Positions 1 through 5,110 of a stretch of 5,110 bases of DNA are shown here, one piece after another. The stretch is taken from the NCBI GenBank assembly GCA_021786135.1, contig JAJYNV010000345.1, forward strand, positions 1-5,110, given 5' to 3'. The notes beneath the pieces were generated by a model. It was not told the DNA's origin. It saw only the letters and a program-made list of their open reading frames with translations, and made no database searches. Each line of letters begins with the position of its first letter. Position 1 is the stretch's first letter. Source of the stretch: Bacillota bacterium (GTDB taxonomy: Bacteria; Bacillota; Sulfobacillia; JAJZYS01; JAJYTV01). A program made the position numbers and the translations under genes.

Positions 1-498
1 GGCCTCTATGCCTCCTCGACTCTGCTCGGCAGCCGGCCGGGAGGACTGATCGCCGCGGCGTGGGCCTCGCTGCTCGCCACCGGTGAGGCCGGCTACCTCG
101 CGGCGGCGCGCGACATCCTGCAGGCGGCCGACCGCATCAAGGCGGGCGTGCGGGCGATTCCCGGCCTCAAGGTGCTCGGCGACCCGCTCTTCGTGGTGGC
201 CGTAGCGTCGGACACGGTCGATGTCTACCGGGTCATGGACCATATGGCGGCGCGGGGCTGGAGCCTCAACGGACTACACCACCCTCCAGCCTTCCATATC
301 GCCGTCACCAGACGGCACGCTGAAGCGGGCGTGGCCGAGCGCTTCCTCGCGGATCTCGGCGCGGCGGTCGAGGAGGTGCGGCAGACGCCTCCGGCGGAGG
401 GGGGCATGGCGCCGCTCTACGGCCTTGCCGCAGTCGCGCCGGGTGAGATGGTGCAGGGGCTTCTCGAAGCCTACATCGACGTTCTCTACGAGGTGTAG
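1..498 (+). CDS. Sphingosine-1-phosphate lyase-like PLP-dependent lyase, C-terminal part (5'-truncated by window)
   Basis: Frame 1 is open from the first base to the TAG at 496-498, giving 165 residues; the ATG at 148 is internal, because clearly homologous sequence continues upstream of it. The first residues read YASSTLLGSRPGG, close to the YASPTIAGSRPGG block of human sphingosine-1-phosphate lyase. Further family blocks follow in the right order: a WASLL / GEAGY stretch, VDVYRVMDHMAARGWSLNGL (about residues 73-92), a PPAFHIAVT segment, and MAPLYGLAAV near the end. Known members are fold-type I PLP enzymes that split a phosphorylated 2-amino-3-hydroxy compound into an aldehyde and phosphoethanolamine. 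The Schiff-base lysine and most of the PLP site lie upstream of the window. The next gene, an FGGY kinase, starts 3 bases after the stop, so the two are almost certainly one operon. Bacterial homologues need not act on sphingoid bases, and several are annotated only as group II decarboxylase-family or aminotransferase-like proteins. Family assignment is firm; the substrate is unknown. Confidence 0.9.
   Translation, partial: GLYASSTLLGSRPGGLIAAAWASLLATGEAGYLAAARDILQAADRIKAGVRAIPGLKVLGDPLFVVAVASDTVDVYRVMDHMAARGWSLNGLHHPPAFHIAVTRRHAEAGVAERFLADLGAAVEEVRQTPPAEGGMAPLYGLAAVAPGEMVQGLLEAYIDVLYEV
490..495 (+). promoter_or_regulatory. Ribosome binding site of the FGGY kinase, inside the lyase gene
   Basis: GAGGTG lies 6 bases before the GTG at 502 and inside the last codons of the lyase gene, just before its TAG. 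It supports the GTG start, which yields the expected FGGY N-terminus, and suggests that kinase translation is coupled to translation of the lyase. Confidence 0.65.
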
Positions 499-501
499 CC
501 C

Positions 502-2082
502 GTGGGCAAGTCGTGCGTGCTGTCGATCGATCTCGGCACATCGGCCTGCAAGGTGGCGCTCGTTTCGATCGATGGCGAGGTGCTCGACGTCGCCACCCGC
601 GAGTATCCCCTCACGCTTCTCCCCGGCGGAGGCGCGGAGCAGGATCCCGAGCAGTGGTGGGAAGCGATCCGCTCGGCGACCCAAACCCTCCTGACACGAG
701 GATCCGCGTCGCCGGGAGACGTCCTCGGCATCGGCTGCACGGCGCAGTGGAGCGGAACGGTGGCGGTGGACGGGACGGGCCGGGCCCTGCGGCCGGCCAT
801 CATCTGGATGGACGCGCGCGGCGCCCGCCACGTCCAGGCGATGACGGACGGCTGGCCGCGCGTGGCGGGCTATGGCGCCATGAAGCTCGTGCGCTGGCTC
901 ACCCGAACAGGCGGCATCCCTGCGGGCTCGGGCAAGGACTCTATCGCGCACATCCTCTACCTGCAGTCCGAGGAGCACAGGATCTACGACCGGACCGCCT
1001 GCTTTCTCGAGCCGAAGGACTATTTGAACGCGCGCCTGACCGGGCGCCTGGCGGCGACCTGGGACTCGATCGCCTTGCACTGGGTTACCGACAACCGGGA
1101 TCCATCCCACGTCCACTACGATGCGACGCTCGTGCGCGACCTCGGCATGGACATGGCGAAGCTGCCGCCGCTCATCCGCTCGACGGACGTCGTCGGCACG
1201 CTCAGCCCGCAGGTCGCACGCGAACTCGGCTTGCCGCCGGGCCTGCCGGTCGCGGGAGGGTCGCCGGACGTCCAGTCGGCGGCGGTCGGGTCGGGGGCGA
1301 CGCGGGACTACGAACCGCACCTCTACCTTGGCACCTCGTCGTGGCTCACGTGCCATGTGCCGCGCAAGAAGACCGACGTCGCGCACAACATGGCGACATT
1401 GCCGTCCGCGATCCCCGGTCGCTACTTCGTGGCGAATGAGCAGGAGACGGCTGGTGCGTGCCTCACGTTCCTGAGGGACAACCTCCTCTACCACGAGGAC
1501 GAACTTGGGACCGGACCGGCGCCTGACGACGTGCTCCGCCGCCTGGATCAGGTGGCGGCAGGCGCGCCGCCGGGCGCGGGAGGCGTCCTCTTCACACCCT
1601 GGCTCTACGGCGAGCGCACCCCGATCGAGGACCATCAGGTACGGGGAGGCTTCTACAACGTGTCGCTCTCGACGCGACGCCCCGAGCTCGTCCGCGCGGT
1701 GCTGGAGGGGGTGGCCCTCAACAGCCGCTGGCTCCTCGAGGCGATGGACGGCTTCACCGGCCGCACGCTCGATCCGATCCGGTTCATCGGCGGCGGGGCG
1801 CGGTCCGAGATCTGGTGCCAGGTGATGGCCGACGTGCTGGGGCGCCGTATCGACCAGACGGAAAGGCCTTTGGAGGCGAACGTGCGGGGCGCCGCCGCCA
1901 TCGCACTCGTGACGCTGGGACGCGCTTCGTTCGAAGAGCTTGCGCCCAGGGTGCGGGTGGGCCGCTCCTATACGCCGAGGTCCGACACCCGGGCCGTCTA
2001 TGACCGCGCCTTCGCGGCGTTTCGCGAGATCTACCGCCGCAACCGGCCCGTCTACCGACGACTCAACGGGGGCGGCGCCTAG
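502..2082 (+). CDS. FGGY-family carbohydrate kinase (xylulokinase-like, substrate unknown)
   Basis: Complete 526-residue cytoplasmic kinase of the FGGY family (XylB group), expected to transfer the ATP gamma-phosphate to a hydroxyl of a sugar, polyol or similar compound. The N-terminal ATP phosphate loop is SIDLGTSACKVAL (residues 8-20). It is followed by AEQDPEQWWEAI (45-56) and IWMDARGA (101-108). The catalytic base is D256 in AGGSPDVQSAAVGSG. LYLGTSSW (274-281), LYGERTP (368-374) and LEGVALNSRWLLEAM (401-415) belong to the second domain. The C-terminal FGGY signature is FIGGGARSEIWCQVMADVLG (428-447). Length is slightly above the usual 480-510. The GTG start is set by the 3-base gap after the lyase stop, the GAGGTG at 490-495 and the lack of other good starts. 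Xylulokinases have a QMHG motif in the first domain; here the matching place reads QWSG (82-85), so xylulose is probably not the substrate. Coupling to the lyase suggests a shared pathway (inference). Confidence 0.95.
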   Translation: MGKSCVLSIDLGTSACKVALVSIDGEVLDVATREYPLTLLPGGGAEQDPEQWWEAIRSATQTLLTRGSASPGDVLGIGCTAQWSGTVAVDGTGRALRPAIIWMDARGARHVQAMTDGWPRVAGYGAMKLVRWLTRTGGIPAGSGKDSIAHILYLQSEEHRIYDRTACFLEPKDYLNARLTGRLAATWDSIALHWVTDNRDPSHVHYDATLVRDLGMDMAKLPPLIRSTDVVGTLSPQVARELGLPPGLPVAGGSPDVQSAAVGSGATRDYEPHLYLGTSSWLTCHVPRKKTDVAHNMATLPSAIPGRYFVANEQETAGACLTFLRDNLLYHEDELGTGPAPDDVLRRLDQVAAGAPPGAGGVLFTPWLYGERTPIEDHQVRGGFYNVSLSTRRPELVRAVLEGVALNSRWLLEAMDGFTGRTLDPIRFIGGGARSEIWCQVMADVLGRRIDQTERPLEANVRGAAAIALVTLGRASFEELAPRVRVGRSYTPRSDTRAVYDRAFAAFREIYRRNRPVYRRLNGGGA

Positions 2083-2140
2083 CAGGGGGAGCCGGCGGGC
2101 TCGGTGGAGCCGGGGGAGGGGTGCGCCCTCGACCGCATGT

Positions 2141-2181
2141 CCGCAGGCACGGTCTCCATCGTGCTCCCGCCTGCGGGCGGG
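2141..2181. terminator. Possible bidirectional terminator between convergent genes
   Basis: The 102-base spacer between the kinase stop (2082) and the stop of the large subunit (2185 on the - strand) contains two alternative hairpins. CCGCAGGC (2141-2148) pairs perfectly with GCCTGCGG (2169-2176), with a further ACG/CGT match inside. CCCGCC (2166-2171) pairs with GGCGGG (2176-2181) around a TGCG loop. No T-run follows on either strand, so a classic intrinsic terminator is not shown. GC-rich hairpins without T-runs are nevertheless common between convergent genes in such genomes. The first part of the spacer (2083-2140) holds only an 8-base direct repeat, GGAGCCGG, at 2088 and 2106. Confidence 0.3.
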
Positions 2182-2184
2182 TGC

Positions 2185-3342
2185 TCAGGCGCTGCGGAAG
2201 AGCTTGAAGGGCACGAACTCGTTGTGGTTCAGCACCTCACTCGCCGTCACGCGGCCACCTGCTACCCGCAGCAGCAGGTCGAGCAGCTGGTCGCCGGCCT
2301 GCGCGATTGAGATCTCCTGGCGCAGCGCAGGCGATACGTCGAGATCGAAGTGTTCCGGCATGGTCCGGGCCGTGTCCGGGTTCGCGGTGAGCTTGATCAC
2401 CGGCATCAGTGGATTGCCGATGATGTTCCCCTGACCCGTCGGCACGACGCTGATCACCGCCCCGCCGGCCGCGAAGAGGCTGAGAGCCTCTGCGGCGGCG
2501 CCGGAGGTGTTCATGAACCAGAGCCCCTTGCCCTTCGGCCGCACAGCGCTGTCGAGCACGCCGGTGATCTCCACCTGACCGATCTTGGCGATGTTGCCGA
2601 AGGCCTTCTCCTCGATCGTGGTGAGGCCGCCGTGGATATTGGGCTGGCTGGGCTGGGAACCGAGCAGGTCGGCATGCTGGCCCGCGATGAAGTCGACATA
2701 TTCGTGGTAGAGGCGCCAGAACTTCTCCCGCTCGGCGTGGTCCTTGATGCGGCTCGCGACGAGGTCTTCCGCCCCGGTCAGCTCGGACGTCTCGCCGAAG
2801 AGCACGGTGGCCCCTGAGGCGACCGCGCGCTCGACCACGTTGCCGACGATGGGGTTCGCGGCGAGCCCGTTCGTGGGGTCCGACTCGCTGCACTTCACGG
2901 CGAATACGAGATCGCCCAGGCCGGCGTCCTGGGTCTTGAGCTCGCTGGCGCCGTAGACGAACTCCTGCGCCTTGCGGGCGACGTGCTCGATAGTCGCGAG
3001 GTCGCCGACATGTCCGATGGCGAAGCGGGCGACCGGCTTGCCGGTTTCCGCGATGCCGGACGCGATCCTGTCCGCCCAGACCGGTTCCATGCCGATGACG
3101 ATCGCGGCTGCGACATTGGGGTTCGAGCCTGCGCCGATGAGGATGCGGAAGAGGAGTTCGAGGTCCTGCCCGAACTGGAGGTCGCCATAGGGGTGCCTCA
3201 GGTCCAGGGTCCCCTTGATCATGTGGGCCACGTTCTCGGCCACGCGGTTGGCGATGCCCTCCACAGGGAGCAGGAGGACGTGGTTGCGCACGCCGATGGT
3301 GCCGTCGGGGCGGTGGTAACCCTTGAACGTACGCATGCTCAT
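2185..3342 (-). CDS. UxaA-family lyase/dehydratase large subunit, SuyB-like
   Basis: Complete 385-residue protein (start ATG at 3342-3340, stop at 2187-2185) of the UxaA/GarD C-terminal family, whose members eliminate water, or sulfite in (2R)-sulfolactate sulfo-lyase, from hydroxy acids. With M1 at 3342, the family blocks are RPDGTIGVRNH (11-21), KGTLDLRHPYGDLQFG (43-58), LIGAGSNPNVAAAIVIGMEP (68-87), KCSESDPTNGLAANPIVG (150-167), GGLTTIEEKAFGNIAKIG (238-255) and PTGQGNIIGNPLMPVIKL (301-318). The YGDLQFG and GAGxNPNVAAxxVIGxEP wording and the length of about 390 resemble SuyB-type large subunits more than altronate dehydratase, whose SAF and catalytic parts are usually fused in one chain of about 500 residues. 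C151 is the only cysteine. A GTG at 3351 would add three residues, but the ATG at 3342 forms a TGATG overlap with the small subunit's stop and sits 5 bases after GAGGTGG, so it is preferred; an ATG at 3336 is also possible. It probably pairs with the small subunit. Sulfo-lyase, dehydratase or a new specificity are all possible. Confidence 0.9.
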   Translation of the reverse strand: MSMRTFKGYHRPDGTIGVRNHVLLLPVEGIANRVAENVAHMIKGTLDLRHPYGDLQFGQDLELLFRILIGAGSNPNVAAAIVIGMEPVWADRIASGIAETGKPVARFAIGHVGDLATIEHVARKAQEFVYGASELKTQDAGLGDLVFAVKCSESDPTNGLAANPIVGNVVERAVASGATVLFGETSELTGAEDLVASRIKDHAEREKFWRLYHEYVDFIAGQHADLLGSQPSQPNIHGGLTTIEEKAFGNIAKIGQVEITGVLDSAVRPKGKGLWFMNTSGAAAEALSLFAAGGAVISVVPTGQGNIIGNPLMPVIKLTANPDTARTMPEHFDLDVSPALRQEISIAQAGDQLLDLLLRVAGGRVTASEVLNHNEFVPFKLFRSA

Positions 3343-3698
3343 CAGGACCACCTCAGGCTCTTCACGTTGTGGGTGTGCACGTGCTCGCCTGGCTTGATGG
3401 TGCGCGTCGCGACGCCGACCGGGTGGCCGTAGAGCAGGAGACGGTCGCCGCGGGACACGGCTTTGACCGCGATCTTGTGGCCGAGCGGGATATCGTCGAC
3501 GGCGTCCACCTCGACAGCGGAGCGGTCAGACAATATGAGACCCCTGGCCTTTTCCCCGGCCCTGATCTCGGCGATGGCCACGCCAGCGTCATCCTCCGGC
3601 GCGTGCAGGAGCAGGTTGAGATCCAAACCGTTCACTTCCGATCTGCCCACGGCTTTCAGCCGTATTGTGACCTCCCCCCGGACGATCATTCCAACCAT
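3342..3698 (-). CDS. SAF-domain small subunit of UxaA-type lyase, SuyA-like
   Basis: 118-residue protein matching the UxaA N-terminal SAF domain, which exists as a separate small subunit in split enzymes such as SuyAB. Typical features are LLLHAPEDDAGVAIAEIRAG (residues 29-48), IPLGHKIAVKAVSRGD (70-85) and the C-terminal IKPGEHVHTHNVKS (101-114), where the HVHTHN block is the family hallmark, presumably at the active site. It is soluble and cytoplasmic, with no signal or membrane segment. It is followed directly by the large subunit through a TGATG overlap. The start is uncertain. ATG at 3698 has no clear Shine-Dalgarno sequence and gives about 25 residues ahead of the SAF core, where stand-alone family members usually have only a few. 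Other candidates are ATG at 3689, GTG at 3650 or 3635, and TTG at 3626; the TTG has GGAAGTG 5-6 bases upstream and would give a more typical length of 94. The family call is strong; the exact substrate is not known. Confidence 0.87.
   Translation of the reverse strand: MVGMIVRGEVTIRLKAVGRSEVNGLDLNLLLHAPEDDAGVAIAEIRAGEKARGLILSDRSAVEVDAVDDIPLGHKIAVKAVSRGDRLLLYGHPVGVATRTIKPGEHVHTHNVKSLRWS
3348..3354 (-). promoter_or_regulatory. Ribosome binding site of the UxaA-type large subunit
   Basis: Read on the - strand, GAGGTGG lies inside the last codons of the small-subunit gene, 5 bases before the ATG at 3342. The small-subunit stop and this start share one base (TGATG). The GTG at 3351 falls within this site itself, which argues against it as the start. 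The arrangement predicts translational coupling and equal amounts of the two subunits. Confidence 0.65.
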
Positions 3699-3798
3699 GT
3701 TGGCGACGGCTTAACTGGTGCCCGAACGTGCGCTCGGCGCCGGTTGGGGACATGCAGGGCCCTCCCCTGCCTTCGCATGACCTTGCGGTGGCGTGGCC
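3699..3798 (-). other. Operon spacer with a small hairpin (3754-3770)
   Basis: 100 bases lie between the CoA ligase stop and the first possible start of the small subunit. GCAGGG (3754-3759) pairs with CCCTGC (3765-3770) around a CCCTC loop, and a CAT/ATG match (3751-3753 with 3777-3779) could extend it with a bulge. On the transcribed strand no T-run follows, so it is not a convincing terminator; it might stabilise or attenuate the message. I see no clear promoter boxes, so co-transcription with the ligase is the simpler reading, though the gap is large enough for an unseen promoter. Confidence 0.3.
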
Positions 3799-5110
3799 TC
3801 AAAACGGCACCTCGTTGCGCTCATCCATGAGCCGGCGCGCCTTGTGGTCCCAGCGCGGCAGCGAGCCGGACGGCACCGCCTCCACCTCGATTCGTATGCC
3901 GATGCTGCGGCGAAGGTCGTGCCGCATGCGCTCCGTGAGCTCGAGCACCCGTCCCGGTGCCTCGGGCGCGCCAAGGTCGATCAGCACCGTCACCTCGTCA
4001 AGGCTGCCCCTGCGCCAGATGCGGACCTGAAACTCCGCCACTTCTGCATAACGCCGTACCACTTCCTCGATCTGCGCGGGGTAGACGACGACCCCTCGGA
4101 TCTTCTTCATGTCGTCGAGCCGGGCGAGGACCCCTCCTTCGATGGAGCAGAGGGTTCTTCCGCAGGAGCACGACCGGTCGGCCACACGCACGATGTCCCG
4201 CGTGCGGTAGCGCAGGAGCGGCAGGGCCTGCCGATAGAGCGACGTGAGCACGAGCTCGCCGGTCTCGCCCGCTGCCACCGGCTCTCCGGTGTCGATGTCC
4301 AGTACCTCAGGATAGGCGTAGTCTTCGTGGATGTGGTCGAGACCCGACTCCTCGGCGCAGGAGAAGCCCCATGCGGCGATCTCGGTCAGCCCGGGGAGGT
4401 CGCAGACCCGGGCGCCGAACGCCTTCTCTATGCGTGCGCGCGTCGCTGGGATGGCGGCTCCGGACTCGCCGGTATGCCATGTGATGCGGATCTTGGCCTG
4501 CGACAGGTCCTTGCCGAGATTCCTGGCCGTTTCGGCCATGTGCAGGGCATAGGAGGGGGTGCAGCCTAGCACCGTGACGCCGTAGTGGTCGATGATGTCG
4601 ATGCGCTGCTCCGTCGACATCCCCCCCACCGGGATGACGAGGCAGCCGATGTCCTGTGCCGCGTGGAAGCCCGACCAGTACCCGATCCATGGGCCGTAGC
4701 CGAACGCGCACATCACGACGTCGTCCGGCCGCACCCCCATCGCGTAGAGCCCGCGCGCATAGGAGCGGTAGAAGCCGAGAAAGTCGCTGGCGGTGTCGAG
4801 GACGTGGACGGGTCTCCCCGTGGTGCCGGAGGTGAAGTGGAGCCGCTGGGCCATTTCGGGCGGCACGCCCGTGACCGTGCCGTAGAGCGGCGCTCGGTGC
4901 TGGTCCGAGAGCAGCTCGTCCTTGGTGGTGAAGGGCAGGCGGCGGATGTCATCGAGGGTGCGGATGTCGTCGGGGTGCACCTTGGCCGCATCGAGCTTCG
5001 CGCGGTAGAAGAGCGTGTTCCGATAGGCGTGTTCGACCTGCCTTTGCAGGCGCTCGAGCTGGAACGCCCGCATGCGGTCTTCAGGCCACGTCTCTCTCTC
5101 GTCGTAATAC
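3799..5110 (-). CDS. Phenylacetate-CoA ligase-like adenylate-forming enzyme (PaaK family), 5'-partial
   Basis: ANL-superfamily enzyme of the PaaK group (COG1541 type), expected to activate a carboxylic acid with ATP to an acyl-AMP and then to an acyl-CoA. Numbering from the Met at 5073 (424 residues to the TGA at 3801-3799), the AMP-binding loop is HFTSGTTGRPVHV (79-91). LPGLTEIAAWG (226-236) is the adenine/acyl region, YRTRDIV (289-295) carries the ribose-binding Asp, and RGVVVYPAQIE (326-336) is the hinge and C-terminal domain start characteristic of PaaK. The catalytic lysine is probably K411 in PRWDHKARRL. A CSCGRTLC cluster (302-308) matches the cysteine-containing stretch of many PaaK proteins. 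The Met at 5073 is unlikely to be the start. The same frame stays open to the window edge and reads YYDERETWPEDR just before it, matching the usual YYDPE..TMPRE lead-in of PaaK proteins, so the true start is beyond 5110. The acid may be aromatic or aliphatic; the sequence does not decide. It is probably first in an operon with the SAF and UxaA subunits. Confidence 0.92.
   Translation of the reverse strand, partial: YYDERETWPEDRMRAFQLERLQRQVEHAYRNTLFYRAKLDAAKVHPDDIRTLDDIRRLPFTTKDELLSDQHRAPLYGTVTGVPPEMAQRLHFTSGTTGRPVHVLDTASDFLGFYRSYARGLYAMGVRPDDVVMCAFGYGPWIGYWSGFHAAQDIGCLVIPVGGMSTEQRIDIIDHYGVTVLGCTPSYALHMAETARNLGKDLSQAKIRITWHTGESGAAIPATRARIEKAFGARVCDLPGLTEIAAWGFSCAEESGLDHIHEDYAYPEVLDIDTGEPVAAGETGELVLTSLYRQALPLLRYRTRDIVRVADRSCSCGRTLCSIEGGVLARLDDMKKIRGVVVYPAQIEEVVRRYAEVAEFQVRIWRRGSLDEVTVLIDLGAPEAPGRVLELTERMRHDLRRSIGIRIEVEAVPSGSLPRWDHKARRLMDERNEVPF

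Noticed and set aside
148..498. ATG at 148 as the start of a separate 116-residue gene
   Set aside because: The same frame is open to base 1 and encodes the conserved GSRPGG block upstream, so this Met is internal to the lyase.
274..1635. 453-codon open frame on the - strand opposite the kinase
   Set aside because: It is very rich in Arg, Ala and His, shows no family motif, and lies antisense to a kinase with all motifs in place. Long antisense frames are common in GC-rich genes.
2088..2113. Direct repeat GGAGCCGG, twice, 18 bases apart
   Set aside because: Eight-base G+C-rich repeats are expected by chance here; there is no third copy and no link to a site.
2237..2893. 218-codon frame on the - strand within the large subunit
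   Set aside because: It is a frame-shifted, Arg-rich shadow of the UxaA-type gene, whose own frame carries all the motifs.
3754..3770. Hairpin GCAGGG/CCCTGC as a Rho-independent terminator after the CoA ligase
   Set aside because: The stem is only 6 bases long and no T-run follows on the transcribed strand.
3686..3778. 30-codon frame on the - strand in the 100-base spacer (starting MRRQGRALH), ending in an ATGA overlap with the Met at 3689
   Set aside because: AAGG sits close before its ATG and the overlap is suggestive of a leader peptide, but it is Arg-rich like other shadow frames and has no regulatory residue pattern. Conservation would be needed.
3793..4569. 258-codon open frame on the + strand opposite the CoA ligase
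   Set aside because: It mirrors the codons of a clearly functional PaaK-type gene and has no recognisable domain or ribosome binding site.

Overview
The window is GC-rich (roughly two-thirds G+C by eye) and densely coded. It uses a GTG start and tightly packed genes, which fits a bacterial chromosome of proteobacterial or actinobacterial type, or a GC-rich environmental lineage. Nothing here fixes the taxon. There are no RNA genes, insertion sequences, CRISPR arrays, integrases or phage genes, and base composition looks even throughout.

The layout is two convergent gene pairs or operons. On the + strand, positions 1-498 hold the C-terminal 165 residues of a PLP-dependent lyase of the sphingosine-1-phosphate lyase type; its N-terminal part and PLP lysine lie upstream of the window. 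Three bases after its stop, a complete FGGY-family carbohydrate kinase starts (502-2082, GTG start), with its ribosome binding site inside the end of the lyase gene. A 102-base spacer (2083-2184) with nested inverted repeats separates this pair from the genes on the other strand.

On the - strand, in order of transcription, are a phenylacetate-CoA-ligase-like adenylate-forming enzyme (reading frame open to the window edge at 5110, so 5'-partial), a 100-base spacer with a small hairpin, a small SAF-domain subunit, and a large UxaA-family subunit. The two subunits are joined by a TGATG stop/start overlap and form a split lyase or dehydratase of the altronate dehydratase / (2R)-sulfolactate sulfo-lyase (SuyAB) superfamily. 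The large subunit resembles SuyB more than classical altronate dehydratase.

As a whole this is an accessory catabolic locus. The + pair is consistent with a kinase that phosphorylates a polyol or amino-alcohol and a lyase that cleaves a phosphorylated amino-alcohol by a retro-aldol reaction. The - operon is consistent with elimination of water or sulfite from a hydroxy- or sulfo-acid plus CoA activation of a carboxylic acid. Whether the two sides serve one pathway is inference. The substrates cannot be read from the sequence, and the combination of families is the most interesting feature.
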